DNA of 64,000 nt from Magicicada septendecula (taxonomy: Eukaryota; Arthropoda; Insecta; Hemiptera; Cicadidae): contig CM068370.1 of assembly GCA_034769895.1 (NCBI GenBank), positions 33,989,747 through 34,053,746 of the forward strand, given 5' to 3'. Position 1 is the first letter of the stretch. Each line of letters starts with the position of its first letter. Both the position numbers and the translations under genes were made by a program. A model generated the notes under the pieces. The model searched no databases and was not told the origin of the DNA. It was given only the letters and a program-made list of their open reading frames with translations. Positions 31,130 to 42,475 of the stretch are shown in pieces.

Positions 31130-31643
31130 TACTCCTGCAAGTGTATTTTATTTTGTCTCACGAAAGTTTCAGAGATTAATACATCTGCATTATCAGAGGA
31201 TCATAAAATACATTACCGATAAATTGATTTATATTTCCACTTCCAGAAGTAATTAATTTTTAAGAAAACACATCCTAGCCACGAGAAGTTTAGTCTACTA
31301 ATAAGAGTTACAATTACAGCAAGAGTTATATTTATGAATGTGATCACCTCTCTGACCTTGGTTCGCTTACGAAAACCTTTTAGCGGTTTTACTTATGCAT
31401 CTCGATCTCGATTAATTTAATCAACGATTCGAAGATTGATCAGTACTTCTTTGCGCTGTATTGGAGGTCGTACAGCAATGGTACATTTTCTGCAGAAAAA
31501 TACCTGTCAGCTTAGTGATTCGGGGCCGGGATAAACCACAGGTCCCAGTTGCCTACCCATCAAACTTACTGGTAGACTAATTTAAAAAAATTTTTAACAG
31601 ATTTTTTAACTCCGACGTAGACAGTAGGGACTTTCTCTCTCTG

Positions 31644-31708
<65 letters not shown>

Positions 31709-32390
31709 GGATTCAAAAAATAATCACAACATGAATTTTAATACTGCTAGAAAATTATAACTGAGAACATTCCCTTTTCTGTTGGCTTGCCGATTGTAAA
31801 CAAAATGAATTCTCAGCAGTTTTATCGTGCGCGTTGTTTATGTTCGCAACGGTATAGAAATTGTCACAATGTGTCTGTTCGCCGTCAGCGCCGCGTGTTT
31901 GAACTTGAGCGTGCATACACAGGTGTTGTTCGCGTACGAAAACAGTTCACGTCACCCGAATATCCCTGCAAACGAACGTCTCTGCTTTATGCAAAACGTT
32001 TGGACCATTAAACACATGACATAGTAGCATTCGAGACCGTTTAAATGCATTTATAATCTAACCTAATAACTATAAAATATCAAACTATTACGTATCAAGG
32101 GAGGGGGGGTTCTCTTCCACTACTGCAGTACAAGTATAAGTATGTTATTGGAAATGAAACGCCTTCTTGTCCGTCAATAAACTGAAAAATGTTTTGCTGT
32201 TCACTTGTACTTACTGTGGTTATCGACAATATTCGACGCCCTGTGTTTACAAACACACTTCCAGCTAGGTTGTGTCATATTCTTTCATTGTATCTAATTT
32301 TAGTGTAGGCTATATTCAATGTAGACCAGTCCTTATCAACGCTTCACTATAGTGCAAGCGGTCCGTATTTCGAATCTCCGACCTTTTGCA
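31130..32390. other. Unassigned intronic stretch
   Basis: No exon or element recognised apart from the CT microsatellite. Confidence 0.4.
31637..31706. repeat. (CT)n microsatellite
   Basis: About 33 CT units with a few interruptions (CTGT, CCCT) at the left end. Confidence 0.95.
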
Positions 32391-32398
32391 CTGCCAAC

Positions 32399-33390
32399 TA
32401 GAGCTGTGCTAAACTAGTATTTGAAAATAACAAGTACGAACGAAACCGTTCCAAAAAAATAACACGTAAAAATACCTGTTATTATAGGTCTATACATGTT
32501 ATACGTATACCTGTATTATATAATTTGTTACAAGAAATAAATTGAAACTAAAAGTATTAACAGTGTTACTTTACACTGTTACTTTAGTAAGCTGTTACTG
32601 TTTAAAAGAAAATAAGAAACAAGATAATTTATAGGCCTTTGGGAATACTAATTTAAGTTTTCACTAGGAGTAAACAAATGACATAGATCTAATAGTAAAT
32701 TATTGATTCCATTTTGGTTAGACAAATCAGTTGGGAAACTCAGGCAATGAAATTTACAGTGCACGTAATAGCACAACAAAGAATGTCAAAAATATTTATG
32801 TGAGATGTGCAGTGAAGTTAAATCATCTCCAAAATCATATTAACAAAAAGTACTGTATGGCCTATCAGCCACTCTGCAGGTTATAACACAACATAATTCG
32901 CTTTTTCAAAATTTACCAAGTTGGTGACCAGTATAATATATAATTTGTTATTATAATCTGTATTATATATCTACAGACACGAGTATAAATGTAACATCAA
33001 TCCGACATGAAACATTTTTTTCATTTGTTAAAAACATCTTCGTCTCTTTGGCATAGAGATATTCTGAACCTCGCTGTTTTGATTCGTTTCGTACTTGTGT
33101 GGCAATCGGCACATGCGCAGAATGAAGTATTCAGCACCAAAAAGTAGCTTTGTATAAAAGTAGCTTTTTATACTCGTGTACTCGTAATACTCGTTTACTT
33201 GTGTATTCGTTAGGTGCGTAGGGGAGTTCCACGACTCGGAACCGCGAGTAATCGGAACGGGTATTTCGACTTTTCAGTTTTCAGTTATATTGAATCGTAA
33301 TAGGTATTTCAACTTTTCAGTCACTGTTATATCCGTTCCACAAAAATATCGATCCAAAATACCTGTTATAGGTATAGCGGCCCACCTCTA
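32399..33390. mobile_element. hAT-type non-autonomous element, copy 1 (992 bp)
   Basis: The left end is TAGAGCTGTGCTAAACTAGT. The right end, read on the other strand, is TAGAGGTGGGCCGCTATACC. The flanking 8-mers CTGCCAAC (32391-32398) and CTGCTAGC (33391-33398) match at 6 of 8 positions, fitting an aged hAT target duplication. No transposase frame. A full-length second copy lies at 51605-52610, similar throughout. Confidence 0.85.
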
Positions 33391-33394
33391 CTGC

Positions 33395-34315
33395 TAGCCC
33401 ACCACAGTTTTCTAATGTGTTTATGAAACGACACTTTAAATAGTAAGAAATCCTCATTTATTTTTGTCGTTCGTGTTGAAACTGGTTAAGAAATGTATGA
33501 AACAAAGAGTATAGAGTACAAAAAATGAACTCTAGTGATGAGTCGTCTTCGCTGTTCATCCTTTGCCGCTCCATAATTCAAAAGACATAAGTACAGATAC
33601 AACATCCCCCCCCCCACATAAAAGTGTATACAGAAAGACGCAGAGGGTTAGATATGATGTATAAGGTTAGTATTAAACGTCTGACTCGATTTTCAAGAAA
33701 CTCAAAAAAGAAGAGTACAGAAAATAACAAGAAACTTTAGGTTAGTTAGCGTGACTAGCTATGCGGATTTTGGGGAGGGGAGGGTTATAGAAATTAGGTT
33801 GTAAATTGCAGCAAATTGTGGCGGACAGATACGAGGAAAACGTCCAGACCTCGATGGCCTAAAATTATTAAAAATAATTTTTGTTTAAGACCTCGGTGGC
33901 CTACGTCTGAATAATACCGATAGGTAACATAAACAGTGGCTTGACAATTGCTGTGGTGCGTTCGACAAGGAAGGGTAAATCAGATACTCGCAGACAATGA
34001 CTACAGTTATGACCCGATAAAATTATTTCATCGATTCGGCTCCCAATGTACTCCAATCGAGTGTTGCAATCGGATTAACAAACGCCCCCGGCGGCCGCTG
34101 TGGTAAAATAAATTGCAACTTGTGAAAACATTACAGATTTATCGCAAAGCCATATGTCAGATTTGCAGACGAGAACGTAATTACTTTTTTTTTTTAACAT
34201 CACAATTGCTTTTTGCTGGAATTTATCGTCCGCTAAGGTTAATGTAGAGGGGATGGCGGGATTTCGAAAAAATTTCAGCATTCATCCTTACCCAAAAGCT
34301 GCTTTAAAATCATTT
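33395..34315. other. Unassigned intronic stretch
   Basis: No exon recognised. A phrase ACCTCGATGGCCTA / ACCTCGGTGGCCTA repeats at about 33848 and 33891 around an AATTATTAAAAATAATT palindrome. Confidence 0.4.
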
Positions 34316-34319
34316 GAGC

Positions 34320-34695
34320 TCAAAATATTGCGTAAAATTTATGGCTCGGTAAGAAAAGAAGGCAGCTGGAGAATACTCAATAACAATTAACTACAGGCTC
34401 TCATACATGTAAAAGACATAGTGTATCTCATCAAATCACAGAGGATGCGTTGGCTGGGATATGTGGAAAGAATGTCTGAAGAAAGAATCCTGAAGGGAAG
34501 ATTTTATACTACTACTATACGTAGAGGCAGACCAAGGATGAGATGGTGATGGCGTAACACAAGATCTTGCTAGCACGGGAATCAGAGGGTGGAGAGGAAG
34601 GGCGGACAACAGGGAAGCATGGAGGAGTATTGTTTAGGAGGGTAAAGCCCACAAAGGCTGTAACGCCAGATAAGAAGAAGAAGAAGAAGAAGAAG
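34320..34695 (+). mobile_element. LINE 3' fragment with GAA tail
   Basis: It reads IYGSVRKEGSWRI, then SQRMRWLGYVERMSEERILK and RRGRPRMRW, the LINE C-terminal tail, then a worn 3' part (WRGRADNREAWRSIV-like after a frame change) and (GAA)n at 34676-34696. Confidence 0.85.
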
Positions 34696-34699
34696 ATTC

Positions 34700-35190
34700 A
34701 TCCTTACCCAGATCGAGTGCCAGCGGTTCGTGATTCTAAGATAACGGCAAATTCCACACCGTTTTTCGTAATAACTGATATCGCCACCTATGTTACCTGT
34801 TTTGGCTGTAGAGCGCTATAATGACCTCATACCGGTAATTGTTTTTAACATTTCTTATTATTACTTAATCTTTTTTTATCAGCAAAGTAGGTACCAGTCA
34901 CCTGTCTGCGTTTAAAAATAAGTTGCGATTAACGAGTTTTTTCTTTATTATAAAATGTGTGGACTCAATGTTTTGTTTTTTTTTTAGTTCGCGACCGAGT
35001 GACTGTTGCATGATTTTTATCAGCTGATCGAGATTATATTTCGTATTTGAATGATCGGTGGCAAATTTATAGTCGTCTGCGTTTTTTATTTCCTCTGTCG
35101 TCTTGATCAAAGAGGCTTATTTGTGTGTGGCAGTCTATAACGCAAATGACCTCAACAATTTAAATTTTAAACGAGATAATACAGATCAAT
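34700..35190. other. Unassigned intronic stretch
   Basis: Nothing recognised. Confidence 0.4.
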
Positions 35191-35194
35191 GCGT

Positions 35195-35590
35195 TTCAAG
35201 GCACTGATGCTTTCTTTCAAAACTCCTAAGCTTCTACGTCGTTATCATCTTCTTAACGGTTTTAGCGGCCTGTTCCTATTCTACAGTCCACCTTTTCTTA
35301 GGTTTACCAACTTTTCTTCTGCCTCTAGGGTTGTAATCTTTTGCCATCTTCGGTATTCTACTTTTTTCCATTCTATTGATGTGTTGAATTCGTTTTATTC
35401 TGTATTCTTTAATCCTTTCATTAACTACAAAAAATTTCTAAATCACTTCTTATCTCGTCATTTCTTATATGATTTCGTCAATTACACCTTTCAACTGATC
35501 TCATAAATTTCATTTCTGCCGTTTGTACTTTCTGTTCATCTTCTTTTAAGTTTCTACTCTACGTTCTACATAAAATCAAATTCATCACTA
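35195..35590 (-). mobile_element. LINE 3' fragment
   Basis: The minus strand reads EDEQKVQTAEMKFMRSVE, RNDEIRSDLEIFVVNERIKE, RIQHINRMEKSRIPKMAKDY and NPRGRRKVGKPKKRW, in order, as in LINE C-terminal tails. Confidence 0.87.
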
Positions 35591-35749
35591 TAGATCAGAA
35601 TTTTCAGCCAATGCGTACGGTGTTCCCACAATGTTAAAAACAAGGTCCTACTAAAACTACACCGGCGACTTCTACGTAGTACCTAATAGAATTTTCATAT
35701 CGCACCATACATCAGTATTAATATCAGAGAACTTGTGATAGTTATATAT

Positions 35750-35785
35750 GCAAATATATATATATGTATATATATATATATGTTT
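35750..35785. repeat. (AT)n microsatellite
   Basis: ATATAT runs with GTAT breaks, just left of the hAT-type element. Confidence 0.85.
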
Positions 35786-35813
35786 GTGTGTGTGAATCGT
35801 CCGATGATCACTA

Positions 35814-37011
35814 CAGAGGCGTATTTACGGGGGGGGGCGAACGGGACCGGACCCCCCTCCACCAGAGGGTCGAAAAGTTGACGAATTTTGTTAACCTCTT
35901 AATTTTTAGGCTATTTTATTATTTTTGCAGCTATTTGCGCTAATATAGTAGTAACTATTTTTTCTTCCATGTTCCATAAGGAAATGGAAGTATGGTCATG
36001 GCGAAAAAAATCGTGTTCGAGATAATGGCAGATTCTGATTGTACTACCCTCAAAACATGAAAAAAAGTCATTTTTCGAAAAGTGTCTGTGTGTCTATAGA
36101 ATTTTTCTATGACAAACGATAACTGCCGCATATTCAAACAGAATCACATAATTTTTTGCATACAGTTCTGAATTGTAGAGGACTCGAGGCCTATTGATTT
36201 TGGTGAAGATCGGTTGAGGGGAAGGGGTAGTTTACCTGCAACATTTTACGTTTTAAGAAGAGTAAGTGCTTAATTTTGATAAATAAAGTATCCTTAAAAG
36301 AAGGTCATAATAATCCACTGTAGAAAGGTAGATGAAATATCTATAAATGAAAAGGGTAGTTGAAGGGGAAGGGGGTAATTTTCTATAAATTAAAATGGTA
36401 GTTGATGAGGGAGGAGATAATTTTTTATAAGTTTTATATGTGTACTACGTTATTGACAACAAAGAAGTAGTTTCTATGGAAACGTTTTATTTCGCTTCGA
36501 CAAAATTCTATATTTTTTTTAGGAATTATCGATCTGAATACAAGTAAATAATTGGAACTGTATGAGTACCCGCAATACATTTCGATGTTTTTAATATGCG
36601 ATTGTATCGATATATTACGATGTGGAAAAGAAGAAGAAGGCAGTACCAAATGATTTTATATATAATCTGACAACATGGAAGTCATGTATGGTTCTCCATA
36701 CCGATTTTTTAAAATATACAATCGGTTTTATTACACAGCATCTGCGTATACGTTTGTAATGTGAAGTACACGGAAATCAATTCAGTCAGTATCTGGAAAC
36801 AATGTTTCAATATCGCCTATTTTCATTGTGTTGTTAGCGTTTACTTTAATGGGATTGATTTCAGGACGTTATCACACGTTTTTCAACAACTTTAAAGATG
36901 TTAATTTTCAACAACTTTAAGGCTAATGTTGATTAGTCTTAACTTGTTTTTTCTTCAGTATGGAGTTGACTCGATCCCCGCCCTTAAGGCCAAATTCTAG
37001 ATACGCCACTG
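35814..37011. mobile_element. hAT-type element with perfect 8-bp TSD
   Basis: GATCACTA occurs at both 35806-35813 and 37012-37019. The ends are CAGAGGCGTATTTACGGGGG and, on the other strand, CAGTGGCGTATCTAGAATTT. The outer ~140 bp at the left and ~310 bp at the right match the 24170-24602 MITE in reverse. The 750-bp middle (35955-36706) is dispersed repeat D and is absent from the short MITE. Either the MITE is a deletion form or repeat D was inserted here. Confidence 0.9.
35955..36706 (-). repeat. Dispersed repeat D, copy 2 (inside the hAT-type element)
   Basis: The reverse complement of the copies at 30560 and 58780. It includes GTGAAGATCGGTTGAGGGGA and TAGTTTCTATGGAAACG. Confidence 0.85.
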
Positions 37012-37019
37012 GATCACTA

Positions 37020-37735
37020 GGCTATAGTTTCTTCCATTTACTGCGCGATCCTGTGTTTGGAGGACAAGAAATTTGGATTCCCTCTTGAACAGCGTATGCG
37101 TCGAGAAAGACTGAACTTGAATTTTATGGTTGCATCGCTCACGTGTAAGAGTGGCTCTGTGGCTTTCCCAGGCGTTTATCCCCGGAAGATAAATGCCGAG
37201 CTGGCGTGGGCATTATAAAAAAAAGCATTGTTTTTATTATTTTGTATACATACGTAATTGTGAAGCTGTGTATCTTAAATTAATACCAAAATCAAAAGTA
37301 TATAATTTCCCACTCAAAACAGGTCACAAATATTAGGTTTGTGTCTTACAAGGGGGCGCGTCGTGTTCGAACCAGACACTGTACTATGCTTCTCGAATCC
37401 GAGCTTTGTAAACTACATGCTCATACCATCCAGTGTGGATTAAATAAACACGAGAGAAATGCGTGATATTTATGGTATTGTAAGTCTATATCAGTTTTAT
37501 AGCGTCATTGTGTATCGGTTTAATTTTATGAGACAACAATAGACGAACAGTTTTTCTACGCGACTATATATCTAGTATATCTAGTTTTTCTAGTAGGATA
37601 TATCTGTGTGTGTACCCTAAGTAATTGGGCGAAATTTCATAAATCGTGTTTTCTGAAATTCCTGAAGCTTATTTTCTTACAGATTTTACATATCGTTTTT
37701 ATTCGTTTTCATGTATAGTTTTCATGTTCGATTCT
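37020..37735. other. Unassigned intronic stretch
   Basis: Nothing recognised. Confidence 0.4.
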
Positions 37736-37739
37736 TTAT

Positions 37740-38080
37740 TTGTACTTCACGTCTTGATTCTCGAAGCCAGGAAACTCCTATCCCATCTGTAAACAAAAAT
37801 AAAGAAATAAAGAAATTTTTGGAAAGAGGAATTATTAGGAAAATATTAGGCCCACGAAAAACTTTAGAAGGTTGGAAATTAAGAAGTAATGATGAAATAG
37901 ATCAAAGTGTAGAAAATATAACTGAAACAATTGGAGAAATAAGACAATTATTTTTTGGACATTTATATAGAACGGACGACAATAGGTTAACAAAGCAGAT
38001 CTGTAAATATCTGTGGGGGAAGAAGTTAACATCAAGCTGGATTAAAGAAGTCCAAAAGGATTTAGAAAAAAAAAATAATA
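37740..38080 (+). mobile_element. LINE C-terminal fragment
   Basis: It reads FLERGIIRKILGPRKTLEGW, KLRSNDEIDQSVENITETIG, then IRQLFFGHLYRTDDNRLTKQ and ICKYLWG. This is the RRILGP to GHLxRMxxxRLTKQI tail of non-LTR retrotransposons. The open frame is still clean over about 110 codons, so this copy is younger than most. It runs directly into the foldback element. Confidence 0.88.
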
Positions 38081-38141
38081 AAAATCTGTATAATATTTAC
38101 CTTATTCCGTCATGTGACTTCGTTATGCGTTTGGTTTACTT

Positions 38142-38173
38142 AACGCGTTTCGAGACATATGCCCCGTCATCAG
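38142..38173 (-). other. Hammerhead-like core motif, locus 9 left arm
   Basis: Minus strand CTGATGA, C, stem GGGGC/GTCTC (two GU pairs), GAAA, ACGCGT, T. The left arm differs from the right by one base in stem II and the pairing is kept. Confidence 0.5.
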
Positions 38174-38383
38174 AAAATAAAATAAAAATTCACTCTTACG
38201 AGGTCGTTATACATTTAAATACAAATATTTAAAAACGATTACACACATGCCCGCTTTAATTGAGTGCGCATTCGAGTCGGACCGATCGGACACTCAATTA
38301 AAGCGGGCATGTGTGTAATCGTTTTTAAATATTTGTATTTTAATGTATAACGACCTCGTAAGAGTGAATTTTTATTTTATTTT

Positions 38384-38415
38384 CTGATGACGGGACATAT
38401 GTCTCGAAACGCGTT
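38384..38415 (+). other. Hammerhead-like core motif, locus 9 right arm
   Basis: CTGATGA (38384-38390), C, stem GGGAC-ATAT-GTCTC (38392-38405), GAAA, ACGCGT (38409-38414), T38415. AAG after it pairs with TTT before the core. Confidence 0.5.
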
Positions 38416-38707
38416 AAGTAAACCAAACGCATAACGAAGTCACAATACGGAATAAGGTAAATATTATACAGATTTTGTCAATAAGTGACTTGGATACCAT
38501 TCCAAACATGTCTTTAAAAAAATAATATACACGCAGAAGAAGCAATTGAAAGAGAAGTTTTCGGGAAATAGTGTTAAAAATGGAAGGAGCCCAGGGAAGG
38601 AGAGAGAAAAACGCAGGTTCAAAGTGGACTGAAGACAGGAAGAAGAGACAGTGAAAAGATGAAAGAATATTGGAGAAAAAGAAAAGAACAAAGAATAAAG
38701 AATTGAA

Positions 38708-38924
38708 ATTGGCATGTGGTCCTTAGATGGCCGATACAATTGGCATGTGGTACTTAGATGGCCGATACAATTGGCATGTGGTCCTTAGATGGCCGATACA
38801 ATTGGCATGTGGTACTTAGATGGCCGATACAATTGGCATGTGGTCCTTAGATGGCCGATACAATTGGCATGTGGTCCTTAGATGGCCGATACAATTGGCA
38901 TGTGGTACTTAGATGGCCGATACA
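38708..38924 (+). repeat. 31-bp tandem repeat, exactly 7 copies
   Basis: The unit is ATTGGCATGTGGTCCTTAGA then TGGCCGATACA. Copies differ only by TCC/TAC at one position, in the order C A C A C C A. It ends in a short poly(A). Confidence 0.97.
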
Positions 38925-38949
38925 AAAAAAAAAGTTTGGTAACTATATA

Positions 38950-39170
38950 TTACATTGTTACGAAGGTCTCGCGGATCGTGGTGTTGCTCAGTGGAAACAA
39001 AGTACAGACACCAATGACGTCACTAATTACCATCTTTAATTAGTCACAACAATTTGAAATCAACAAGGCATTCTCATACAATGTTTCAAGTTAAATTTGT
39101 CCACACGCAATAATAATGTCGACTGATAGAGTTCCGCACTAATTCTAACCAATAATCACTTTCCACTAAT
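38950..39170 (+). repeat. Dispersed repeat E, copy 1
   Basis: TGTTACGAAGGTCTCGCGGA, then GTGGAAACAAAGTACAGACA and CCACACGCAATAATAATGTC. Similar to 55818-56050. It starts with TG and has the look of an LTR edge, but no partner end was found. Confidence 0.65.
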
Positions 39171-39174
39171 CCGC

Positions 39175-40515
39175 AACAGTCACTTGGTCCGACTCTACGA
39201 TATGTGATGTGTTCAAAGAGTAACTTACATGTGACATAAACTATGTGTGTTCGTTTATAAATTTGTTTCCATATGTTTTTGTGTGTTTGGATATTTATGG
39301 TTTGTATTTTACGTTTTTCTTTTTAAGTATTTGGGTGACTTAAACAACGAGTTTTATTGCAAAAAGAATTTTTATTTTCTTCAGTAATTTCACAAAAGAA
39401 GAAACTCATTCAGTTATTATATGAGGGACAAACAACAATAACATAGAAAAGCGATAAGTTTCAGAACGAATTCGAAGGTTGTTATAAGTTACCAGCTTTT
39501 CAAAATTAATCTCATCTTTTTATTTTTCTTGGCGGAACACAGTTCGGAAAGACTCTTCTTTAAAATTGACGCACGATACGGGGAGGTTCTAGAAAGGACG
39601 TACAGATAGCCTATATTACTCCATCTGGCAATGTCACCAAACCCTCATGATGGTAAACAAACGAAGGAGGAGGAGGAATGGGGGAGGAGGATTACTGTTA
39701 TAACACAAACCGCGTTAATAATCTCCACGTAACTGTGCCCGTTTGTAAACCCGTGTTGTAATGTGTGCTCGTATTAACAACAGGGAGAAGAAGAACGCGT
39801 CTGAATGTCGACACATTTTTATTACCGGCATTGGCTTTGTCCCGCCGATAAGATCTCGTGCAAAACAAAGTAGTTAGGTTTTATACTTCTAATAACTGTC
39901 AGAGCGCTCGACTGTAAAACTGTCATCGATCGAATTTATCCGGCAGTAAAGAAAGTGAATGTAGGTCATTGGATCGCGTCTGTTGTTGGTGACATGTCGG
40001 CGGGACTTATCTGTTGCTAACGAGACGTACTGAATCGGAAATGCAACGTAAAATATCGTCAACGTGTTCCCTATCAACTTGTTGTTGCAACTGCAAATAT
40101 CACAGTGCACAACACGACTTATACGTTCAGTGCTACTAACGTCAACTCAATAAACAAAACGCAAAGACAAAAAAACACTCCAACACACCAATCTTTATAA
40201 ATAGCCTATACAAGCCCGCATATTTGTACTTAAATATATAGAAACTACTCAATTGAAGTTCTATAAGTTTATAGCAGTCCCCACTCTTTTACACGGTTCC
40301 CAACATGTGTATTATCTAAAAAATATACAAGTCATATACAAGCTGCAGAGATGAATTTCTTGAGATACGTAAAGGAATGTACACAAAACGGTAGAATTAG
40401 AAACGGTGTGATGTGATAAGAATTGGGTATATTCTCTGTAAATGCAAGAATCGAGGAATGTAAGCTGAGATGGATACCTATATGTTCAATGTACGTAGAA
40501 TATAAGCGAAGAGGC
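39175..40515. other. Unassigned intronic stretch
   Basis: No exon or element recognised. Confidence 0.4.
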
Positions 40516-40767
40516 TAATTCAACAGTGGCGCGCCGACACAGTGTATAGGGTGTGCGGCGCACACAGGCGCCAGGATGAATACACGACAGAACGTACCAG
40601 TGACAAAACGTACCACCCGACAAAACGTACCGTCTAACCGGCCGGCTACCTGCGACGGGTCTGCTAATTACATCAGAATATTTTGGATGCGACAAAACGT
40701 ACTCCGCAACTTGTTTCGTTCACTTATAGTGTATCTAATAGTCAGTTAAGTGCTGTTAGTCAGTAAC

Positions 40768-41000
40768 AAGTGTAAACAATTTATTTTATAAAAATTATAT
40801 AAATGTAAACTTCGAGTCCCCCACGTAGCGGGGGGGGGGGCGACCCCCCTGCGTATTATTATTTCTAACCTAACCTACCTACAGTACTTGTTTGTGTCAA
40901 ACTCTTTTCTTTTTACAATTCGAATAAATAAATATAAACAAGTGTTAACAATTGATTTATATAAAAATTATATGTAAATGTAAACTTCGAGTCCCTCACG
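40768..41000 (+). repeat. Internal direct duplication in the MULE
   Basis: TGTAAACTTCGAGTCCC with about 45 bp before it occurs at 40768-40825 and again at 40937-41000, with one long G run (GCGGGGGGGGGGCG) between them. Confidence 0.75.
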
Positions 41001-41164
41001 GTTCTGATTCCCATCACACTTTATCCAGGCTTTTTACTGGCAAAATCATTTTGGCGTGTTTAAAATCAGCTGTGGTTAAGCTCTCGTCATTTTTGGATTT
41101 GTTTTTAATTTATATATTTTGTTTTATTTTTTTATTATTTTTGTTTTATTTTTATGGTTTTTTG

Positions 41165-42475
41165 TATTTTTAAGTTTCATTCCAAGTTCTGCGAATATGA
41201 AAGAGCTCTCAAGCAGGATCTTAGGTTTCCATTTGCTTCATACCTCTCCATTATTCTTTCAAGTCGTCCCTCATACTTGATGTACTTTGTCCTTCTTTTT
41301 GAACCTTCAATGTTCAGTTCGCACTTCATAAAAGCGCAGTTGGTCTTCTCTCCTTCTCCTTTCAAACACATCACCACGTCTTTTATTCTAGGATTTGGCC
41401 TTTCTAAGAGCGTGTTCAAACGGTTGTTCCACCCTTCGACAGAATTTGTTGTCCGATGACGCCTTTGGTAACAGCTCCACAATTTTATTGGAAACTCCGG
41501 GTTCTCCAACCAATTTTCAACAAAGTAATCAAAAAACAGACTTAGCTTGGGAGACTCTGGGGCTTGGGAGTGAATCTCGATCCAGCCGTCCTGCACTTCC
41601 TCTGGTTTTAAGAAAGCCAGTGCTGCACACAGGTTTCCTTCTTCTTGTTGGGCAATAGGGCAAAAACAATAGGATTTACGTTAGTTTCTTCATCAAAATC
41701 TGCATGAATACTGTATATCTGTGTAAACTGTTTACTAGAGCACTTAAATGTACCATCCAAGAAACATTTTTTGAAGCATTTTAAACTGTCTTTGCCTTTT
41801 TCACCTCTAAAAACTATAATTCTATCTTCTTCGCATCATCGGCCAGGAGAAAAGAAGTTCCGTCGAACATTTTCAGCGTTTCTTCATCGAGAACCACTTC
41901 TTTGCAGTTGCTCGGCTCTTGGGTGTTGCCTTGCGCCTTACATCTCTCCCGCTGTAAGGTTCTTCTGATAGACTGTTCACGCGGCATTTCAGCAACAAAG
42001 TTATACCCTGTAAAAAATAGAATTAGAATACCCCTTATAAATAGAATACCCCTTTAGAAATAGAAAGTTATACCCCTTAGAAGTAGAATAGAAACAATAA
42101 ATTATCAATTTGTAAACTTTAATAACACTTACCTCCATCGTGGAGATCGCCCAAAGTGTCTGTGTGAATTTTAGTTAGTGGTGTTTCTTCTTCCCGCGCC
42201 CTCTTCTTGGCGCTTTGCGTGCGTTTAATAACTTCTAACTGAGCATCGTTCGGAGGTCCACACACATGATTGGCTAAAGGCCCACTGACAATTTCACCTC
42301 CTCTTGATTTCATAATTACACAACACTTTTCACTTTGTTGCCTTTGACAAATCCAAGTTATCGTATCGTCCTTCCCCTGCCGTTTCTTCCTATAACTATA
42401 CCCCTCGAAGTGCAAACACAACCCGCCTTTATTAGTCGTAGTCAGCTCCATTCCAAAAAATGTTAAAACCCGCAC
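41165..42475 (-). pseudogene. MULE transposase with FLYWCH zinc finger, decayed
   Basis: Exon 1 (42475-42133) starts at a Met and codes a FLYWCH-type zinc-binding domain: LCLHFEGYSYRKKRQG, ITWICQRQQSEKCC, and an H-x-C pair in LANHVCGPP. A GTAAGT donor begins a 125-bp intron (42132-42008) ending in TTTTTTACAG. Splicing restores the frame as LHDGGYNFVAEMPREQ. Exon 2 continues to FDGTSFLLADDA, then a frameshift near 41840, then SLKCFKKCFLDGTFKCSSKQ with the first catalytic Asp of the MULE DDE core, QIYSIHADFDEETNVNPIVF, and a further frame change near 41640. There the middle of the catalytic domain (about 80-90 residues) seems to be missing. The C-terminal WSCYQRRHRTTNSVEGWNNR segment, typical of this family, is intact. 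FLYWCH plus MULE is a common pairing in animals. It is inactive. Confidence 0.87.

Larger units (their letters stand above)
38081..38476. repeat. Foldback element, 396 bp, near-perfect arms
   Basis: Arms of about 185 bp, from AAAATCTGTATAATATTTAC at the left to its complement at 38476. The loop is the short CGCATTCGAGTCGGACCGAT region. Arm differences are few (for example CATGTGAC versus the pair of GTCACAATAC). No coding. Confidence 0.95.

Noticed and set aside
38708..38924. CRISPR-like array
   Set aside because: The 31-bp units are contiguous with no spacers. It is a plain tandem repeat in animal DNA.
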